From NCBI GenBank assembly GCA_032622095.1, contig CP136061.1:191154369-191218368 (forward strand): 64,000 nt of DNA. The letters are read 5' to 3'. The notes under the pieces are model-generated. The model had not been told where the DNA came from. It made no database searches and was given only the letters and a program-made list of their open reading frames with translations. This DNA is from Siphonodentalium dalli (lineage: Eukaryota > Mollusca > Scaphopoda > Gadilida > Siphonodentaliidae). This document shows, piece by piece, positions 44,258 to 55,429 of the stretch. The translations under genes were made by a program, and so were the position numbers. Position 1 is the first letter of the stretch. Every line of letters starts with the position of its first letter.

Positions 44258-45415
44258 GGGACGTGGCTAGAGGGTATCCGTTGGGGGGTGTCCACCTTGA
44301 TAATTCCAACTGCACCCCGCCTTGAATCAGACCAGAGACAAGATTTTGCATAATTCCATTTGCACCCACCCCCTTGAATCAAACCAAAACACCCCTTGAA
44401 TCAGACCAAAGGTTTTGCATAATTTCATTGTACCTAATTAAGTGTTCACAGGCCTGATAGCCTATTTATAAACCACGGTTCTATCTACCCGGTATGATAA
44501 TATTAATATATTTTGAACCTGAAAATTGCACAAATCCTAACATATAGTGGTCTAACTCCAGACAAATGCACACGACTACGGGCAATAGACCAGGGCACAC
44601 CGGGCCGACCATGGTTGTTCGGTCCGGCGTGAGAAAATTTTGAAAACTAAACAAGAAGATCGCAAAATTCTAGCATCTGGACTGACCTCAAGTATTCCTA
44701 GTGTTGGAAATTTAAAACCTCATACTCTCTCTTAGTTTGGAATTTTTCTAACTGATGACCATTTTATTCAACAATTTTAACCAAATATAGTAAAATATTG
44801 TTTTCTTAAACTCATTAGCAGTTTTTTATTGGCCACAGGGAGGGACCAAGACACACCGGGCCGACCATGGTTCGGCCCTGTGTGCGAAAATTTTAAAATC
44901 TGAACAAGAAAATCACAAAATCCTAACATCTAGACTAGCCTCAAGCATTCATAGAGTTGGAAATTTCAAACCTGACACCCCGACTCAGGTTGGAAAATTT
45001 CCAACTGATGACAATTCCAGTGACAATTTTGACCAAATGTAGGACAATATTGTTTTCTTAAATTATTAACTAGAAGTTTTTTGACTGGCCATGGGGAGGG
45101 ACCAGGACACAAGCTTTCCAACTGTTGGAAATTTCCAACATGACACCCCAGGTTGGAAAATTTCTAACTGATGGCCATTTCAGTCCAAAAAATTTACAAA
45201 AAGAAGGAAAATATGCAAATATTGGTCCAAAAACAATAAATTCCCCCCAATAAATTGCTTGAAAATCAAACTACAAGAACATTTTCAACCTATAATATTG
45301 TTGGTGTGAAATTTCCAACTAATGTTGTGTCAGGTATGAAATTTCCAACTGTTTTTAAATTTTGACCAAAGTTGGGGGTGAGATACACCCCCCCCCCCCC
45401 TGTCGCCACGTCTCT
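44258..45415 (+). repeat. TTGGAAATTTCCAA family, near-full copy
   Basis: GGGACGTGGCTAGAGGG start and GTCGCCACGTCTC end. It follows copy 2 (11400-12484) over its whole length, including CACACCGGGCCGACCATGG, the C/G tracts and ACAAGAACATTTTCAACC. Confidence 0.7.
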
Positions 45416-46990
45416 GGCCGCGGACCGCGATATTGTAACAAAAGAGAGCACACTTTGGACTGAATTCAAGCCGCCTAGTGACTTAAGTGCAAAATATGTC
45501 GTTTTGGCCCAAGATTATAATATTTTTCTCTTTTCAGTTAAATTTTAGACTGAAATGGTCTTCGGTTGAAAGAATTTCACCGAAGGGAGTGTTGGGGTAT
45601 AATTTTCCAACAGTATAGGAAAGTTTGAATTAAGTTTGAAATGAAGTTTCCCGGAATTTTGGTTCTCGATCAATTGGCGGGTTGGTAATTTAACGCTCCC
45701 ACAAACAAAGAACCCGTGGACAAGACCTGCACGGAAGCAGCTAAGTTTGAAGTGTTAATTTCGAGCACGTGAGATTTTCTAAACCCGATAATTTTTTATA
45801 ATGATGATTAAAAAAAACTCGGGAGGTGTTTTTATAACATTCAAACATAAAGAAAGAATTCAACTATAGTTCGCGGATATATAGTGGCAACGAACATGAA
45901 ATGGTAAATGGCGACTAATTGATAGAAAAAAATATAGCAAAGAGTTTTTGTTTGTTTGTTTGTTTTTGTTTGTTTTTCAAAGATGGCAGTCAAAATGGCA
46001 ACTAGTTTACAGGTACACAATATTGTAAGTTCGTGTCTCGCGTCGACTTATAGTTTATCTATGAGAAACACTCAGTGGTAAGAAATTCATAATGTCTGTA
46101 AAACATAGCAGTCCCCCTCAAACCTTATTCACCAGAGAAAACAGTATACAATATAGAAACCGTATACGTGATCGAGATAATTTTAACTGCTCCACAGACC
46201 TTGTCTAATCTAAAGCTAATACCATCGAATGTTCATAACTATAGCCAAATGTCTCATAGAGCGACTGGTGGCATGCTCGTGAGGCTATAGATTATTCATA
46301 TCTTCGAATCAAAATGCGAGATAAAAATTGAGTATATATTAGCTAGATGAGTACGGAGCGTTACGGGTACGTATTCCATACCACGGATTAACGATGGCAT
46401 GTATAAAAGATATGCACATGTGACAAGTTCCTGACAGGAATTCGACGAAAATAAGGTTGTCCGGGACACAAAATATCACGTCACACAATCTGGTTTAAAA
46501 ACAAAATATAACAACAATCTCTCAGTTTTTATAAAAAAGGTCATCGATATATTTCTGAACTCTTGAAGCTACATTTTCGGACAAACAAGTAAACCCCCTT
46601 CAAAATATACCGATATAATATACTTAATGCTTACACATGTACCAAAACTTTATAAAGAAGGACTCCAACACCAATATCATAGTTTATGGCTATAGATGCG
46701 CTTATTTGATAAGTACTACAATCTGATTCCTCTTGAGGCTTAATCACTTAAACCAGTCAAAATCCATATCCATTGACCGAACACGTAACCAATAACGCCG
46801 AACTAAATAACAATAACCCTATATTTCTATCAGATAAATATAAATATAATTATTTTCAGATCAAGATACTATTGCTATACACAAATATATTACATTCAAA
46901 TGTGCATCCATGCAAATATATATATATTCTTGCATCGATATCTGCAATAATTATGTTTCTGTTATATCTATTTTGATGATCAGAATACCA
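45416..46990. other. No gene recognised
   Basis: AT-rich. TTTGTTTGTTTGTTTTTG simple repeat at 45951-45977. 46950-47005 ends AATAAATTGAATTGAATTG, which resembles a LINE/SINE 3' tail, but no RT frame precedes it. The 67-codon frame at 46773 has a hydrophobic end and no other support. Confidence 0.4.
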
Positions 46991-47049
46991 ATAAATTGAA
47001 TTGAATTGGTGCGAATTGGTTCAATTTATTGTTTTAACGATCTTCTGAA

Positions 47050-47640
47050 AATAGACAAAGGTCCATAACTCAGTTAAAAATAATTCGACAAACATGGATT
47101 TCTAACTCGATGAATATATTATTGTAAACGATCCATATACAAGCTATGAATGCAATCGGCTGACGTTAAAACTTTGTCACAGTTATCGCGCTAAATGTCT
47201 GAAATAGCTAAACAAAAATAGACTAACTAAGGGCCAGAACTCAGGTTGAAAACAATTCAGATACCTGATTTTCGAACTTGATCTAAGTATATTATTGTAG
47301 GCCAAATATGAATGTAATCGATTCGATTAACGTACGTGCACGTTATCGGGCCAATTTCTTAAATTGCTAAAACAAATTAAAAACGATACACTAATTAAGG
47401 ACCATAACTCACGTAAAAATAATCGAACAAACCTTGTTTTCGAACGTGATCGATATATTGTTGATAAAGATCCATATGCCAAATGTCAATAGAATCGGTT
47501 GCCGTGTGGTTATGTTATCGCTCTAATGGCCTTTAAATTGCTAAAATGGACAAACTGAGGTCATTACGCCAGATTACTCAGGTAAACAAATAATCAGGCA
47601 AACTTGGTTTTCGAAGGCTATACCAAACATGTTTGGAAAA
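47050..47640. repeat. ~168-bp tandem repeat, four units
   Basis: Landmark CCATAACTCAGTTAAAAATA (variants) near 47062, 47231, 47399 and 47561, followed by TTTTCGAACTTGATC and ATATATTATTGTA. Diverged. Related to 36050-36483. Confidence 0.7.
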
Positions 47641-47871
47641 TCCATACATTTAAACGGCTAATTAGCTATTGAGGTTTTGTGGCAACAAGGATCCATGTAC
47701 GTTTGGGTTATTAAAAATATATTAATAGGCATGGTTTATTATTCACTTAAAGGGTTTTCAGGTAATAAAAACAGATGAAAAAGTTCCCGTCTGTTGAACT
47801 TATTATCTGAACATTTCATAATGGAACTATACTGAACAATGAGTATTGAAATGGTTAATAACAACTTTCAA

Positions 47872-48260
47872 TATGTGACCCGCCATATCAAATCCAGTCG
47901 TAAGTCGGGATTTTTTTTACCCTGTGCCAATGCATTCTCTTATATATGCGAGTCGACCATAGGTCACCTCGCATATATAAGAGAATGCATTGGCCTAACA
48001 ATTTTTTACAATTTTAATAATTTTTTCTTGTATTCTTTAACAATTTTATAATTTCACCCATACAGAGCCCCAGACAAACATGAGCAGACGACATTCTTTT
48101 ATATGCTTCTATATATGTGTGGGGCTCCCTGCAGGGTAATGGATGTTTTTTTTATTTTATGTCCTAAAAATTGTAAGAAACATTTATTTTTAAAAAATGA
48201 TAAAAAATTGTTAGGCCAATGCATTCTCTTACGACTGGATTTGATATGGCGGGTCACATA
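47872..48260. mobile_element. MITE with perfect 33-bp TIRs beside the ninjurin B exon 2 donor
   Basis: Left TIR 47872-47904 (TATGTGACCCGCCATATCAA ... CAGTCGTAAG) and right TIR 48228-48260 are exact reverse complements. TA on each side of TGTGACCC...GGGTCACA fits a Tc1/mariner-type TA duplication. Inside is a perfect 26-bp-arm hairpin (47927-47952 and 47968-47993, CCAATGCATTCTCTTATATA...). No transposase. The right end lies 10 bp from the exon 2 splice donor (48271-48272). Confidence 0.88.
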
Positions 48261-48272
48261 TAATAACGATAC

Positions 48273-48452
48273 CTTTTCTTGCTTCTCGGCTGCCTTGGTG
48301 ACCCTTTCTTGCTTCTCGGCTGCCTTGGTGACATTTTCGTCCTGTTTGTTCTCGTTGTGTGCATTTGTCGGTTCTACCGGCTTCAATCTTCTGCTGCGCT
48401 CTCTGGGATTGTTCTCTGCTTCAACCGTGAACACAGAGGATCTATTGAATGT
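48273..48452 (-). CDS. Ninjurin B, exon 2 (charged N-terminal region)
   Basis: The minus-strand exon runs from 48452, after the acceptor ATATTTTGGTTTCAG, to 48273 (AAG, donor GTATCG). It is 180 bp, phase 0 at both ends, 60 aa. It starts TFNRSSVFTVEAENNPRERS and continues through SRRLKPVEPTNAHNENKQDE to a perfect tandem pair VTKAAEKQER / VTKAAEKQEK, encoded by a 30-bp direct duplication. The whole segment is hydrophilic and likely disordered or helical. The open frame past 48273 on the same strand is intron and MITE sequence. It is placed in ninjurin B because phase, order and strand fit exon 1 at 49365 and the downstream exons. No homologue is recalled. Confidence 0.7.
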
Positions 48453-49296
48453 CTGAAACCAAAATATATCAACATGACATATATACCTCTGTTCGTTGAA
48501 TAAGTATAGCAATTATGAACGAATACACACAAACTAAAGTTTAGTCAAAATTGTTGAGTTATCCAAAGTTGGTTTAATGATTGGATCAAATTCCAATAGT
48601 TGCATGGGTTCAATTGTCGGGTTAGATTGTTGGCTTATAGATTAGTTTAGTTAAATATCACTGTTTTCTGTCGCGCCCCTTGATACTGATTTGCTGAATG
48701 TGAGCTCTCTTTGTCATATTTTCTTCTTTTTATTGGTATCAAACTCAAATAAATACGCGGTGAAGGCATCTGTTATGTCCGGATTATATAGTTGTAATAT
48801 TGCTTGTGTCTTTGGTACAGGTATTCTTTTCTATATAGGTTAGCTGTATAGGTTGTTAATTTATTCTCGAAAAGGCAGGAAAAGGAAGTCGTTATATGTT
48901 ACATCTCATTTTGGACTTTCATATTACACATACTAGTTTCGAAGTCTGGTTTAATCCAATATATCTCCTCTATTCGTGTCCGAAATGAATCAATTGATTG
49001 GACTTATTTTTGGGAGACTTAATTTATTACAAGAATCTCAGATTGTATGGTCAAAACTCATCCATTGAGATGAAATATAATTATGTATTGACATATAGGT
49101 TTTCTCTAACCCCATGTTTAAGTACTTCAAACACAAAGTTTGGTTAATTTAACCCAACGTTTGGTTACAAAATTGGGTTAGCCATAATCCAATGTTTGGT
49201 TACTTTTTTTTGTTAACCTAACCCAACGTTTAGTGACTAAAGAGTCTGACAAAACTTTAGTTATATTCAACCCGATTTGTTTTAGTATAACCTTAC

Positions 49297-49365
49297 CTTA
49301 TCAGCCGATGTCTCACCGTCGTAAGCTTCATTTTCATTGATGCTTATTTTTGAATGACGTGGCAT
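49297..49365 (-). CDS. Ninjurin B, exon 1
   Basis: A minus-strand ATG at 49365 opens a 23-codon exon, MPRHSKISINENEAYDG followed by ETSADK. It ends AAG with a consensus donor GTAAGG, phase 0. Joined to exons 2, 3 and the core exon it gives 23 + 60 + 47 + 116 = 246 aa. The start codon is about 1 kb from that of ninjurin C on the opposite strand. No signal peptide, as expected for ninjurins. Start choice rests on the short ORF, the donor quality and the position. Confidence 0.68.
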
Positions 49366-50363
49366 GAGTACTGATTTTCCTATCTAATCAGCAGTCCCCG
49401 AATACTTCAAAATACATCCACTAAAGCAATCTCACTATATTCCTTCATGAATCCGCTTCCGTGGAAAATACTGATTCACCAAACTCGAGATTCTCATACT
49501 GGACAAGCAGCAACTTTGATACGGATTAGTGCAAGTGTAGCTATACACAGGTCATATTCTGTTCGATTTGTGTTGATAACAGAAGGCATTTTACTCCCGT
49601 GAATGTCTTAAATTGAAAAATCAAATTGAATAGACTCCGGTCTAGTTGTTCCGTAATATGGTCACCAAGCAAGGTAAACAAGCTTCATGTGTCTGAATGG
49701 AACAGGTATTGATCTGGGTTCATAGTGTACAACTTCGTATGCCGGCATTATCTATTTTACTCGTTTAATATTCTCATTATAGATGAAAAATCAATAGACT
49801 TTTGTTATTATATATCATGTCATCGCAGGTTATTGTCATATATATTCATAAACAGTCAATTAAATGTTTTTCAATAAATTAATGTCCCGTTTAGTTCCAT
49901 TGTACTCTTTTAATTTAAATGTCATTCATTTGTGGATATATAATTACTCCGTGTATATATCGCACCGTTGTCGTGTAACCAGCCCTGATACAGTTATAAA
50001 ATAAAAAGTGAATAATCAAGAAATGGTCAAGAATATGAATTGCATTTCTTTCACCAGTTTTCTTTTGTCTTCATCTTATGTGTATGGACATATTGTTACT
50101 TTTTCTGCAACTACATTCTACAGAGACAATATATTTCTATATATGGAAGTATAGTATTTATGCATGTGGTGTAAATAGCAACAATATCTAAGTGTCGTTT
50201 GATTGTGAGATGTGAAGGTCAACCATTCGTGGAGATGAACACAGTGCACAGAATGTAACCATTTAAGCTGACTGCTGTCGATACATTCAGGTTGTTCTAT
50301 ACTCATTCACACACAAAATGTATTACTGATATTCTGTGTTCACTTGTATCTGGTTAGTTCACC
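49366..50363. promoter_or_regulatory. Divergent intergenic region between ninjurins B and C
   Basis: 998 bp separate the two outward-facing start codons and contain no other gene. AT-rich, with no clear TATA or CCAAT motif next to either start. It must hold both promoters and both 5' UTRs unless further non-coding exons exist, and it may be shared. Confidence 0.45.
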
Positions 50364-50408
50364 ATGGCTACCGGGGAGGAAGGAGGTACCAAGCCGAAAA
50401 AGAAACAG
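50364..50408 (+). CDS. Ninjurin C, exon 1
   Basis: ATG at 50364 in an excellent Kozak context (CACCATGG). It encodes MATGEEGGTKPKKKQ and ends CAG, with donor GTTTGT, phase 0. Short, polar and Lys-rich like ninjurin A exon 1. The 1.34-kb intron ends at the acceptor before 51753. The resulting protein is 128 aa (15 + 113). Confidence 0.82.
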
Positions 50409-50508
50409 GTTTGTTCGCACACATTTATACATGTATATATAGCTTCATATCGATACAAGCACGATACACGCGATAGTTAAACTTGACCTATAAATATTAT
50501 GATATAAC

Positions 50509-50540
50509 CTGGGACTAGTATATATGTATACTAGTCCCAG
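50509..50540. repeat. 14-bp-arm palindrome CTGGGACTAGTATA
   Basis: CTGGGACTAGTATA ... TATACTAGTCCCAG forms a near-perfect cruciform in the ninjurin C intron. Confidence 0.8.
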
Positions 50541-50775
50541 ATATAACTAATAATTTGAGTCAGTCCAGTCAACATGAGCTTTGTCACTAGGAAATATTTT
50601 TTGCTCCAAAAATATTTTCAATGAACCGGAACAGAACATGTGACTTTTTGTTTAGAGAAATATGTGCAACACCATATGTTTCTCGTGTGTTTTTGGTAAT
50701 ATAATAATTAATATATATGTGCCTTAATTGAAAGGAGTTTCATAGGAATTTTGTTCTTGTTGTTGCAAGTGCTAC

Positions 50776-51245
50776 CGGGAAGAGATTCTTAAAGTTGCTC
50801 ATTCCGATGCGATGGTCCCCATATCATCAGATTCCAACAACAACAATAACAACATTTTTTTAAATGCCGCTTCATTTATCATAATCTATTAATTGCCCAA
50901 AATAATGCTAACCATAGTCAACTATAGTATAAAATTGCCCAAAACGTGTTATTTATCAACATTTTGTTCAACGAAATCTGACGGATTGTCAAATATCTAA
51001 CACACAAACCACTTGATTTTAGAGTCATCCATCTTCATCAGCAATTTGGTACGAGACGGTCGGCTTGACGGTAAATTGGCAAGCCGCCAAAAATTACATA
51101 TCTCAGGAAATAACAAATTTCAAAAATCGATATCTGATCACTCTGAGCTTTGATGGGTGGGTTCCTGGACTCGAATCAAATATTTTTACCACCAAAGCCA
51201 CAGAAATAGTAATTTGGGAGCGTTAATGCGGATCATGCATCTTTA
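50776..51245. repeat. MITE copy of the 39276-39754 family in the ninjurin C intron
   Basis: CTTAAAGTTGCTCATTCC at the left and GGATCATGCATCTTTAA at the right. Interior CAGATTCCAACAACAACAA and GAGCTTTGATGGGTGGGTTC match 39300-39720. Confidence 0.65.
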
Positions 51246-51266
51246 ATTAGAGGATATCTAATGAGT

Positions 51267-51353
51267 CGCAATTCTATACGAAATTTATTCACCGAGTGCA
51301 CTCGAATCTAATTTATTGGACGAGGTTAATACATTTCGTATAGAATTGCGACG
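51267..51353. repeat. 20-bp-arm hairpin GTCGCAATTCTATACGAAAT
   Basis: Left arm near 51267-51286 and right arm near 51334-51353 (ATTTCGTATAGAATTGCGAC) are exact reverse complements with a ~47-bp loop, in the ninjurin C intron. Confidence 0.85.
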
Positions 51354-51752
51354 AATTTGAGATCCAGTTTATCAACTAATCAAATTTTATCAAGGAAAAA
51401 CAGGATCTTGAAAAGGCTGGGGCTAAACAAATTAATATTGATTTCCTTATCACAACCAAGGAGGAAAGACACCTTCAAGAAAAAATATAGTCCAAATGCG
51501 TTTTTTAGTGTTGGCAAAATTGTTCAACCACCCTTATCACCCATGTGTATCTGTCATGCACCACTAAGTAACCAACACAATTTTAATATCGTATATTATA
51601 TTCTAATTAACATAATAATAAAGTTCCAGTACATCGATATCATTGTTCTTACGTTACTGCGCGTGCCGATAATACACGTGCGTCTTACTAAAATAGGAGG
51701 CCGAGTTTAGGGTCTAACTATGTGATAAATATTTCTTCTGTTTAACTTTCAG

Positions 51753-52094
51753 TACACGGACGCAGAGTACAATACATATGAAACTAAAAAGAGTACGGCG
51801 AAGGGTCTACTGGACATTGCTCTGATGACAACAAATGCCAAGCAACTGAGAGACGTTTTCAGATATCGTGATCAGCATTCATATTTCGAACTGACTCTGG
51901 GATTGCTCATCGTTTCATTGCTACTTCAAGCTACATGTGCCATAATACTATTCTTTGTCGGTGCTTACAACGTAGGGGCTGGAAAGATACCAAAGAAGGT
52001 TGTTATTCTTTGTAACGTTTCCACAGCCATTACCACGGTAATAATTGTGGTAAATGTTTTCATAGCGGCATTTGATGTCAAAGAATTGTGCTAG
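51753..52094 (+). CDS. Ninjurin C, exon 2 (core domain)
   Basis: The exon starts at 51753 after TTTAACTTTCAG and ends with the stop at 52092-52094; 113 aa, phase 0. It opens YTDAEYNTYETKKSTAKG, keeping the KKS motif exactly as in NINJ1. Then come the amphipathic LLDIALMTTNAKQLRDVF, membrane helix 1 (LTLGLLIVSLLLQATCAIIL), loop NVGAGKIPKKV and membrane helix 2 (TTVIIVVNVFIAAFDVKELC). It is closest to ninjurin A (shared YETxKSxAKG, LLTTNxKQLRD, FDVKE-x-C end), so A and C probably arose by local duplication followed by inversion. The first in-frame ATG inside the exon (51825) is not the start, since the conserved region begins upstream of it. Confidence 0.94.
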   Translation, partial: YTDAEYNTYETKKSTAKGLLDIALMTTNAKQLRDVFRYRDQHSYFELTLGLLIVSLLLQATCAIILFFVGAYNVGAGKIPKKVVILCNVSTAITTVIIVVNVFIAAFDVKELC

Positions 52095-52578
52095 AACATC
52101 TGAAGCCATCTCGTTGTTTTGTACTAACTTTACATACATGCACCCGTTTAATTTACTGTCAATACCTTGTTTTTCATTTAACTAAAAAATATTATATACA
52201 ATCACACAAATTATCAATGAGATTGGTAGCACAGTCACGACCGTCCCTGTCCGATTGTTCGTCTAGCATTGTTTCTTTCATTCAATGTATGAACATACGA
52301 ATGTGGTCTTCGGGGACGTGCATTTTCGTCCAGAAAATTCTGGGGGAAAAAAGTTTGTCACATGCCGATGAATTTTATGTGAGTATGTAGCACAGATATT
52401 GGTGACCACGAAAATGACATTGGGCAAAATTATAGGGCCAGGTCAAGGTCAATCAAGGTCGTTCATTACAGCATGTGCCAATGACGTTTTTTTGGGGTTG
52501 AATCAGGGCAACGTCATTGTCAAATTCGCTCTTTCTCCAAAACTTGTTGACATGTGCCCTTTAATAGTTGAATTATCG

Positions 52579-53065
52579 TTATGAGTATATATTGTTTGAG
52601 TAGCCGATCATGTATCCGTCCAAACGACGTATTGCGTAGCTCCGCACGTTGAGACGTCTATGAGATACAGCCATTTGAATATACGTGGTGGAAATTGATG
52701 TGCTTTGTGGGCGTGACTTAGAGTTCAAACTCTCTAAGAGGTCAACGAATACAGCGTTCAGATATGATAATTGGAAACAGATTTTGATCGCATAAAAGGC
52801 GATTCCTATCAAGTCGGGCATGCCCTGGTCCCTCGTACACTTGGTTTGACTCCAAACGATCGAGGAACTTATGAGTATATATTGTTTGAGTAGCCGATCA
52901 TGTATCCGTCCAAACGACGTATTGCGTAGCTCCGCACGTTGAGACGTCTATGAGATACAGCCATTTGAATATACGTGGTGGAAATTGATGTGCTTTGTGG
53001 GCGTGACTTAGAGTTCAAACTCTCTAAGAGGTCAACGAATACAGCGTTCAGATATGATAATTGGA
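52579..53065. repeat. Exact 197-bp direct duplication
   Basis: 52579-52775 and 52869-53065 appear identical (TTATGAGTATATATTGTTTG ... GATATGATAATTGGA), separated by 93 bp. The 60-70-codon frames on the minus strand in each copy are the same sequence twice and not a supported gene. Confidence 0.92.
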
Positions 53066-54600
53066 TTGATGTAGACAACGTGAACATACGTCAATCAAAG
53101 TCTGTTCCCCAAGGGGTTCGCCAAATTGCAATGATAATTTAGAGTAGAAAACATTGTCGATGGATTTCTCTTACATGTTTCAAGATATTGAACTGAAATT
53201 TGGTATTTGGGGGTTTCTCGGTGCGCTCAATCAGATAGCATTGTCAGTGTGATATTCTGATTGTCCAAAATGTGTATTTTGACGCCGTTGCTATAACACA
53301 CGATCCGGAAATCGCCCCGCAGGCAGAACGATTGTTGAAAAGTACGGAAATAATTGACTTTTCAAACTGTCATCTGCATCTCACTGAGATTGTTTGATGT
53401 AAACGTCAATCCATTTAGAGAATTCGTTAGATTCCGTTGATCACCCCACCCCCCCCCCCCCCACCCCACCACTCATTCACTCACCCCCCCCCCCCCCGAT
53501 TTGATATAAACGCACTAAAACTAATCCATATGTCATATTTGTTCTTTTTATTTACACCCAGATCATCCCTTAACATGTTTTATTTGTTAGATCGTGTTTG
53601 CGTCTCTGGATATTTCAAAATTAAAATTGCGTCATTACCCAAACAGAAGGAGTGTTTGGGTAATGACGCGTTTGGGTAATGATGATTTTCGTTTCAGCGC
53701 GCTCTTATATTTTGAATATCCATCACCTACGAAAATGAACTAGTTTATGAACAAACAACCGCTGCGAGCTTTCGAAATAAACTTTTAATCGTTCGCCTAC
53801 AGCATGTAACATTTAAATGGTCTGCGTTTGTGTAATGACGCTGAATAAATATACGCTAGCGATTTCTAGTTTCAAAGGTTGATTTTGAAAAATTATTCAA
53901 GGAAACATAACCTGGGTTTATTTTTTCTAGACATTAAAGGATATTTACTCCACGATGCAACCATAGATATGAACAAGCTATGTTTCTGGTGAAAATATCA
54001 GCCGTCTTTATCGTGCGTTTGGGTAATGATTCTATATATATAACGGGACATGCTTTTGGAAGACTTCACATGCTTTCCACTAACTAAATATTTAATTTCA
54101 TAAAAATTATACGAATTGCATGGCGTTCAGTGCAAAATTCCGCACAAGAATATTAATTGGTTTAAAGATAAATCGTTCGTTGGCGAATGGGAACAATCAG
54201 GGAAGTTGAATGCCTTTGATTTGGGACATGCTGTTTCGGGGTGCGTAGCCTATAATATACACATGGCATATATGTTGTCACACGTCCATACTAAACCCGA
54301 AATGTCTCTAATAAATGCCTGTATCGTGAGCTACAAGATCATTACCATCACTTTTATGTATGGTGGCCATTGTTTTTCATAGGATGAACTAATAACGCAG
54401 GACATGGGTTTGCCCGTTTACGGGAGAATCACCCATATATGGAAATGCTACTCCAGAACTTTGAACTGTAGCACACAAAAAAACCGGGGTTGGATGAATC
54501 TCTGAAACCACGTAACGGAGCTGGGTGAATCGAATACGACCGCGACTCAGTTATCACGCTTACTAAAACCAAACAAGAGTTGAGGGAGGAACATAGATAC
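53066..54600. other. No gene recognised; GCGTTTGGGTAATGA repeats and C tracts
   Basis: C tracts at 53447-53461 and 53484-53497. GCGTTTGGGTAATGA or close variants occur near 53667, 53825 and 54015. The 88-codon frame at 54116 has no recognisable domain. Confidence 0.45.
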
Positions 54601-54642
54601 ACTATTTACAACATAGTCGTCGTCATCTTCAGTTTACCCCCC

Positions 54643-54885
54643 CCCCCCCCCATAATCATCATCGTCATCGTAGTCGACGTCATCATTATCATCGTAACCG
54701 TCATCATACTCATCGTCATTATTATTGTGATCAGCATTATCATCGTCATCACCGCTATCATGCATGCAATCATCATAATCATCGACATACTCGCCATCAC
54801 CATTATCACCACCATCATCATCTTCGTTAACATCCCCATAATCATCAATATCGTCGTCATAATCATCATTGTCTTCACTTGTCGA
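54643..54885. repeat. ATC/GTC trinucleotide microsatellite
   Basis: Imperfect (ATC)n/(GTC)n/(ATT)n run after a C tract. It creates poly-Ile and poly-Met open frames on the two strands that are artefacts. 54886-55430 has no gene. Confidence 0.95.
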
Positions 54886-55429
54886 TCTTTTTAAGTCCTA
54901 TTTATTCAGAATATAAATTTGTTTTGAAGTTCCGTGTTTATCGTAGCTAATAGTTAGTAGAATTTCCATCATTTTCATTTATAGATAGTTCTTCCCAATA
55001 ATATCGTGGTATATATATTACTGTCTAGGTCCTCCAATGATTTACAAATGGATAAAATCATTTGCGTCAACCTGTATATACTTACCCCATCTACTGGCTT
55101 CAACACAAGTTTCTATTGCATACTATTATTAGATAGATCACGAGGTAAATTTAAAAAGTAAGTATCATAACATTTTGAAGTTCCGATAAAAATAGTCACG
55201 CGATGAGTTATCGATGTCGTGCCACACATTTTGGATAAATTGATCTCTGAAAGTATTCTCAATATATTCTTAATGTCGGCATGACTAGACATTGCGTCTG
55301 TTCACTCCATATGTGATTCGATCTGTCAGGAAGAATCTATTAGTCCCTTGATGCATGATATAGCCAAGTCATACGTTAATGTTTGTTTTCACCTTAAAGA
55401 TAAATTCCGAACTATAGAAGCCTTCTATT

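Noticed and set aside
46773-46976. 67-codon frame with a hydrophobic C-terminus
   Set aside because: AT-rich Asn/Ile/Tyr composition, no splice or domain support, next to a LINE/SINE-like tail.
47872-48260. microRNA gene at the 26-bp hairpin
   Set aside because: It is the core of a MITE with perfect TIRs; no evidence of conserved mature sequence, so it is treated as transposon structure.
52579-53087. Two identical minus-strand 70-80-codon frames as a duplicated gene
   Set aside because: Same duplicated 197-bp DNA read twice; no start context, domain or splice support.
54580-54894. 104- and 90-codon open frames on both strands
   Set aside because: Translation of an ATC/GTC microsatellite (poly-Ile, poly-Met).
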